Shown: positions 33,161 through 36,179 of the stretch, piece after piece
Layout: each line of letters opens with the position of its first letter
How positions within the stretch are numbered: the stretch's first letter is position 1
Source: Beijerinckia sp. L45
Lineage (GTDB): Bacteria; Pseudomonadota; Alphaproteobacteria; Rhizobiales; Beijerinckiaceae
DNA: 36,179 nt
Direction: 5' to 3'
Assembly: GCF_009765775.1 (NCBI RefSeq)
Contig: NZ_LMUU01000038.1
Span: 7,081 to 43,259 of the forward strand
The notes under the pieces: generated by a model
What the model saw: the letters and a program-made list of their open reading frames with translations, nothing else
Databases searched by the model: none
Told to the model about the DNA's origin: nothing
Program-made: the position numbers and the translations under genes

Positions 33161-34123
33161 TCAGCTGCGCTCCGGCTCGGAGGCGAGGCGGCGCAGCAGG
33201 ATCTTGATCTCGTTGTTCTGTTCGGCCTGCGACTCGACCCAGTCGCGGATCTGCTGCTGTTCCGAGCGCATATGCTGGACCAGCGACTGGATGCCGTCGG
33301 CGAGGTTCGCCATCGCGACCGAGCTCGCGCGCTGGTGGCTTTGGTCGGCGCCGAGCGACAGCTTGTCGAGCGCGGCGCGGATGTCGCTGCCGGGCTCAAG
33401 CTTGCCGATCGACGCTTCGGCATCGCGGGTGTGCGCGGTGAGGACATCCTCGAGTTCGGTATAGAAGCGGTTCTGCGCCTGACCGCCCTGCAAATCGAGG
33501 AAGCCGAGGATCAGCGAGCCGGACAGACCGAACAGCGACGAGGTGAAGGCGATGCTCATGCCGGCAAGCGGCGCGGCGAGGCCATTTTTGAGGTCGTCGA
33601 AGCCGGCATCGGAGCTCGCCTGCATGGACTTGATGACGCCGCCGATCGAGCCGACCGTTTCGATCAGGCCCCAGAACGTGCCGAGCAGCCCGAGGAAGAT
33701 CAGCAGGCCGGTGAGGTAGCGCGCCACCTCGCGACCTTCGTCGAGCCGGGTGCCGATGGAATCCAGGATCACCCGGAGCGTCACCGTGGAGATGGTCGCA
33801 CCCGGCGGCTTGTCGCCGACCAGCGTCGCCATCGGGGCGAGCAGGATCGGGGCCTTGACCTGCGAGGCGGTGCCGCGCGGCAGCGCATTGACCCAGCGCA
33901 CCTCGCGGAACAGCCGCACGACCTGGCGGATGCCCATGACGATCCCGACGAAAAGCACGCCGAAGATCAGCCCGTTGAGGCCGGGATTGGCCATGAAGGC
34001 CGTGCCGATCTTCTTGTAGAGGATCAGCCCGATGAAGCCGACGAGGATGAGAAAGACGATCATCCGCACCAGGAAGATGCGCGGCGAGGAGAGCCGGAAC
34101 GGATCGGTATCGGCAACAGCCAT
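33161..34123 (-). CDS. MotA/TolQ/ExbB-family proton channel protein
   Basis: 320 residues from the ATG at 34123 (GGGGAG 6 bases upstream); an upstream in-frame extension looks non-coding. Two N-terminal membrane helices (about 22-42 and 52-75) and two more around RYLTGLLIFLGLLGTFWGLIETVGSIG and GMSIAFTSSLFGLSGSLILGF. The LLGTFWGLIETV and LAAPLAGMSIAFTSSLFGL segments are the family's channel helices. It is the partner of the MotB/OmpA-like protein. Its C-terminal about 90 residues form a helical extension. Confidence 0.92.
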   Translation of the reverse strand: MAVADTDPFRLSSPRIFLVRMIVFLILVGFIGLILYKKIGTAFMANPGLNGLIFGVLFVGIVMGIRQVVRLFREVRWVNALPRGTASQVKAPILLAPMATLVGDKPPGATISTVTLRVILDSIGTRLDEGREVARYLTGLLIFLGLLGTFWGLIETVGSIGGVIKSMQASSDAGFDDLKNGLAAPLAGMSIAFTSSLFGLSGSLILGFLDLQGGQAQNRFYTELEDVLTAHTRDAEASIGKLEPGSDIRAALDKLSLGADQSHQRASSVAMANLADGIQSLVQHMRSEQQQIRDWVESQAEQNNEIKILLRRLASEPERS

Positions 34124-34401
34124 GCACGCTCCCCGCAGCGCCGCGCCAGCGCTGGATATCCGGCCGGCGATACGCTTCCCTGTTTTCAGCGATCGCTGCG
34201 CATGCCGCGCGTCCCGCTCTCCCGCTAAATTGCGGTCCGCAAGGCAAATGGCAAGCCTTTTCGCGTCGCTGCGGGTCTTACCAAGCCCTCGTGACACCGG
34301 TGCTGCGCCGGCGCCGTTAATCATAGCGGCGGCTATTGATGGCCATGCCGAAGATCATGCTACGGTGGTTCTAATACGCGTGACGATGCCGAGGAGCGAT
34401 C

Positions 34402-34869
34402 GTGAAGGTTCATTACATCGCCTGCGCGGCCTCGTCGTCGCTCGATGCGGCGACCAACCAGCTCAGCCTGTTCCACATTCTGGATGAGATCAGCGGGCCA
34501 GCCTTCCCGCTTCCCGTGCCGTCGTTTTGCGTGGCCGCGCTGTTCGAGCGCGAGGCGAACGACGCGGTGGTGCAAGCTTTCGTCCTCACCGTGAGCCTGG
34601 AGTCGGTGCTGATCGCCTCCTTCACCATGAGCGTCGATTTCTCGAGCTCGCGCCGCAACCGCAGCGTCAACACGATCCGCGGGCTGACGATCCCATCGAC
34701 CGGGCTGGTCACAATCAGCCTGCTGCAAAAGACCAGGGTTCTGGCCGTCTGGGAGGCGCTGGCGATCGAGAGCGGGACGCGATCGACCGGCACCAAGACT
34801 GCCGCCAAAACTGCGGCTGCCGCCGAACCGCGCATGGCCGGCCCGAAGAACGCGCTTGCGGTGAACTGA
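34402..34869 (+). CDS. Hypothetical protein (DUF6941-like)
   Basis: 155 residues from a GTG with GAGGAG 5 bases upstream. The start, KVHYIACAASSSLDAATNQLSLFHILDEIS, resembles small proteins annotated as DUF6941 as far as I recall ('…LLCD.A…..GLLNILG'). Most of it looks like beta-structure (LFEREANDAVVQAFVLTVSL). The last 35 residues are Ala/Lys/Thr-rich and probably disordered. No signal peptide. Role unknown. Confidence 0.75.
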   Translation: MKVHYIACAASSSLDAATNQLSLFHILDEISGPAFPLPVPSFCVAALFEREANDAVVQAFVLTVSLESVLIASFTMSVDFSSSRRNRSVNTIRGLTIPSTGLVTISLLQKTRVLAVWEALAIESGTRSTGTKTAAKTAAAAEPRMAGPKNALAVN

Positions 34870-34920
34870 TACCAAAGCGCATCCGTTACTGGTCGTAGTA
34901 AAGAACCAAGAGGGCCGGCC

Positions 34921-35448
34921 GTGAGCGAACCGAAGCGAGGGCCGATCCAGTTCATCGGCCATGTGATCGCGCAGATCGTCGTCGGCATCTACGTCGTCGT
35001 CGACAGCATCATCGGGCCGATCTTCAGGCCCTTCATGCGCTGGCTGTCGAGCCTGCACGTCATTCAGCGCATCGAAGGCTGGATCGGGGCGCTGCCGCCC
35101 TACGTCGTGCTGGTGCTGTTCCTCGTGCCGCTGGCGGTCGAAGAGGTCACCAAGTTCTACGGCCTCGTCCTAATGGGCGGCGGCCACGTCAAGTCCGGGC
35201 TGCTGCTTTACATCGGCGCTCATGTCTTCGCGATCCTGATCTGCGAGCGCATCTTTTCCGCCGGCAAGGACAAGCTGCTGACGATCGGCTGGTTCGCCAG
35301 GCTGTTCTATTGGCTGAAGGGCTACAAGGACCGGCTCGTCGCCTGGTTCAAAGCGACCGAGACCTATAGGAAAGCCCAGCGCCTCAAGGCGTCGCTGAAG
35401 GAGACCGTCGATCGCTGGCGCGGACGCCCGAAGGCCTTCGAGCGCTAG
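34921..35448 (+). CDS. Hypothetical membrane protein
   Basis: 175 residues from a GTG. Hydrophobic stretches at about 11-40, 58-78 and 92-110 suggest two or three membrane helices. The C-terminal 60 residues are basic and helical (LKGYKDRLVAWFKATETYRKAQRLKASLKETV), probably cytoplasmic. I do not recognise a family. Its stop codon overlaps that of the convergent suhB gene through a shared CTAG. Confidence 0.75.
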   Translation: MSEPKRGPIQFIGHVIAQIVVGIYVVVDSIIGPIFRPFMRWLSSLHVIQRIEGWIGALPPYVVLVLFLVPLAVEEVTKFYGLVLMGGGHVKSGLLLYIGAHVFAILICERIFSAGKDKLLTIGWFARLFYWLKGYKDRLVAWFKATETYRKAQRLKASLKETVDRWRGRPKAFER

Positions 35449-36179
35449 CCTTTGATCAAACCCAGCAGCGCCGCCTGGATCGCCTCGTTGCCGGCGCAGA
35501 CCGTGCCTTTTTCCAGCATGTCCTGGCCGCCGTCGCAGTCGGTGGTGAAGCCGCCGGCTTCCTTGATCATCACCAGGCCGGCTGCGATGTCCCACGATTT
35601 GATGCCGCGCTCCCAGTAGCCGTCGTAGCGGCCGGCGGCGACGAAGCACATGTCGAGCGCGGCGGCGCCGAGGCGGCGGACGTTGGTGACTTTGGCCATC
35701 ACCGTGTCGAGCTCGTCGAGAAAGCGGGGATGCTCGCGGCGCTTGCCGAGGTGCGGGACGCCGCAGCCGATCAGCGAATCCGTGAGCTTGTTGCGGCCGG
35801 AAACGCGCAGGCGGCGGTTATTGAGATAGGCGCCCTGGCCGCGCTCGGCGACGAACATGTCGTCCACGGCCGGATTGTAGACGACGCCGGCGATGACCTG
35901 ACCCTCGCGCACCAGCGCGATCGAGACGCCGAAGATCGGAACGCCATGGAGAAAATTGGTGGTGCCGTCGAGCGGATCGACATGCCAGGTGTGGCTCTTG
36001 TCGGTGCCCTCGACGACCCCGCCCTCTTCCATCACGAAGCCGTAGCCCGGCCGCGCCTTGGACAGTTCCTCGAAGACGGTCTTTTCCGCCTTTTGGTCGG
36101 CCAGGGTGACGAAGTCGCCGGGCCCCTTGACGGAGACCTGCAGGTTTTCGACCTCGCCGAAGTCGCGCTTCAGGCCACG
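35445..36179 (-). CDS. suhB: Inositol monophosphatase family protein (5' end beyond window)
   Basis: The minus-strand frame is open from the right edge to the TAG at 35447, about 244 codons; the usual N-terminus (roughly 15-20 residues) lies outside. Metal-binding motifs are intact: MEEGG (Glu), WHVDPLDGTTNF, and the C-terminal WDIAAGLVMIKEAGG. The sequence RDFGEVENLQVSVKGPGDFVTLADQKAE at the start is the SuhB type of Rhizobiales. It hydrolyses inositol-1-phosphate or related sugar phosphates; in E. coli SuhB also joins rRNA antitermination complexes. Confidence 0.95.
   Translation of the reverse strand, partial: RGLKRDFGEVENLQVSVKGPGDFVTLADQKAEKTVFEELSKARPGYGFVMEEGGVVEGTDKSHTWHVDPLDGTTNFLHGVPIFGVSIALVREGQVIAGVVYNPAVDDMFVAERGQGAYLNNRRLRVSGRNKLTDSLIGCGVPHLGKRREHPRFLDELDTVMAKVTNVRRLGAAALDMCFVAAGRYDGYWERGIKSWDIAAGLVMIKEAGGFTTDCDGGQDMLEKGTVCAGNEAIQAALLGLIKG

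Noticed and set aside
31754-34123. Zorya-type phage-defence system (ZorA/ZorB resemble MotA/MotB-OmpA)
   Set aside because: No ZorC, ZorD or ZorE-like gene is adjacent, and the pair's partner is a small unknown protein; the set looks like a resident envelope stator.
33155-34228. 357-codon plus-strand open frame opposite the MotA-like gene
   Set aside because: Very Arg/Glu/Asp-rich with no domain; the minus strand encodes a membrane channel protein with known motifs.
1-36179. tRNA, rRNA, CRISPR array, integrase, transposase or prophage genes
   Set aside because: I scanned for T-loop sequences, regularly spaced repeats and mobile-element enzymes and saw none that held up; this was by eye, not by a covariance search.

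Overview
The window is high-GC chromosomal DNA. It most likely comes from an alphaproteobacterium of the Hyphomicrobiales (Rhizobiales). The reasons are a FixL-FixJ-FixK oxygen-control cluster with a clear haem-PAS FixL, obgE and proB on one strand in the same neighbourhood, a SuhB-type inositol monophosphatase, very high GC at third codon positions, and an interspersed palindrome whose arms resemble the 'TTGCGAGCGAAGCGAAGC' repeats I recall from that order. The species cannot be named from the sequence. I see no rRNA, tRNA, CRISPR array, transposase or prophage. The only sign of recent mobility is a small toxin-antitoxin module bounded by perfect 34-bp direct repeats.

Layout. 1-5.6 kb: a soluble double-PAS chemotaxis receptor (cut by the left edge), a class V aminotransferase, a small lipoprotein, an MFS drug-type transporter and an unknown protein. 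5.7-10.8 kb: an SDR oxidoreductase divergent from a LysR regulator, an interspersed palindrome, a small secreted protein, and a two-gene molybdenum hydroxylase (iorAB-like, Tat-exported). 11.4-15.3 kb: fixL, fixJ, a stand-alone four-cysteine receiver protein, and fixK. 15.4-17.9 kb: a reverse-strand two-component system whose regulator overlaps a UPF0178 gene. 18.6-20.5 kb: a PAS diguanylate cyclase and a GH25 lysozyme-like protein. 20.6-25.8 kb: proB and obgE with a bacteriophytochrome hybrid kinase inserted between them on the opposite strand. 26-27.8 kb: a second soluble double-PAS chemotaxis receptor. 27.9-31 kb: a small Gly/Cys-rich secreted protein, divergent from an exported-phosphoesterase, cupredoxin, ECF sigma, anti-sigma operon. 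31-31.7 kb: a VapBC-type module. 31.75-34.1 kb: a non-flagellar MotA/MotB-like proton-channel pair plus a small overlapping gene. 34.4-36.2 kb: two unknown proteins and suhB (cut by the right edge).

The window is dominated by signal perception: oxygen (FixL), red light (phytochrome), PAS-sensed energy or redox state (two receptors and the diguanylate cyclase), envelope or metal stress (the ECF operon), and an unknown periplasmic cue (the NarL-type pair). The most interesting unit is fixL-fixJ-receiver-fixK. The receiver has four cysteines and a FixK-type box in front of it. A perfect match to the FixJ site I recall precedes fixK. Together these suggest a closed oxygen-signalling loop with an FixT-like, possibly Fe-S-binding, feedback receiver.
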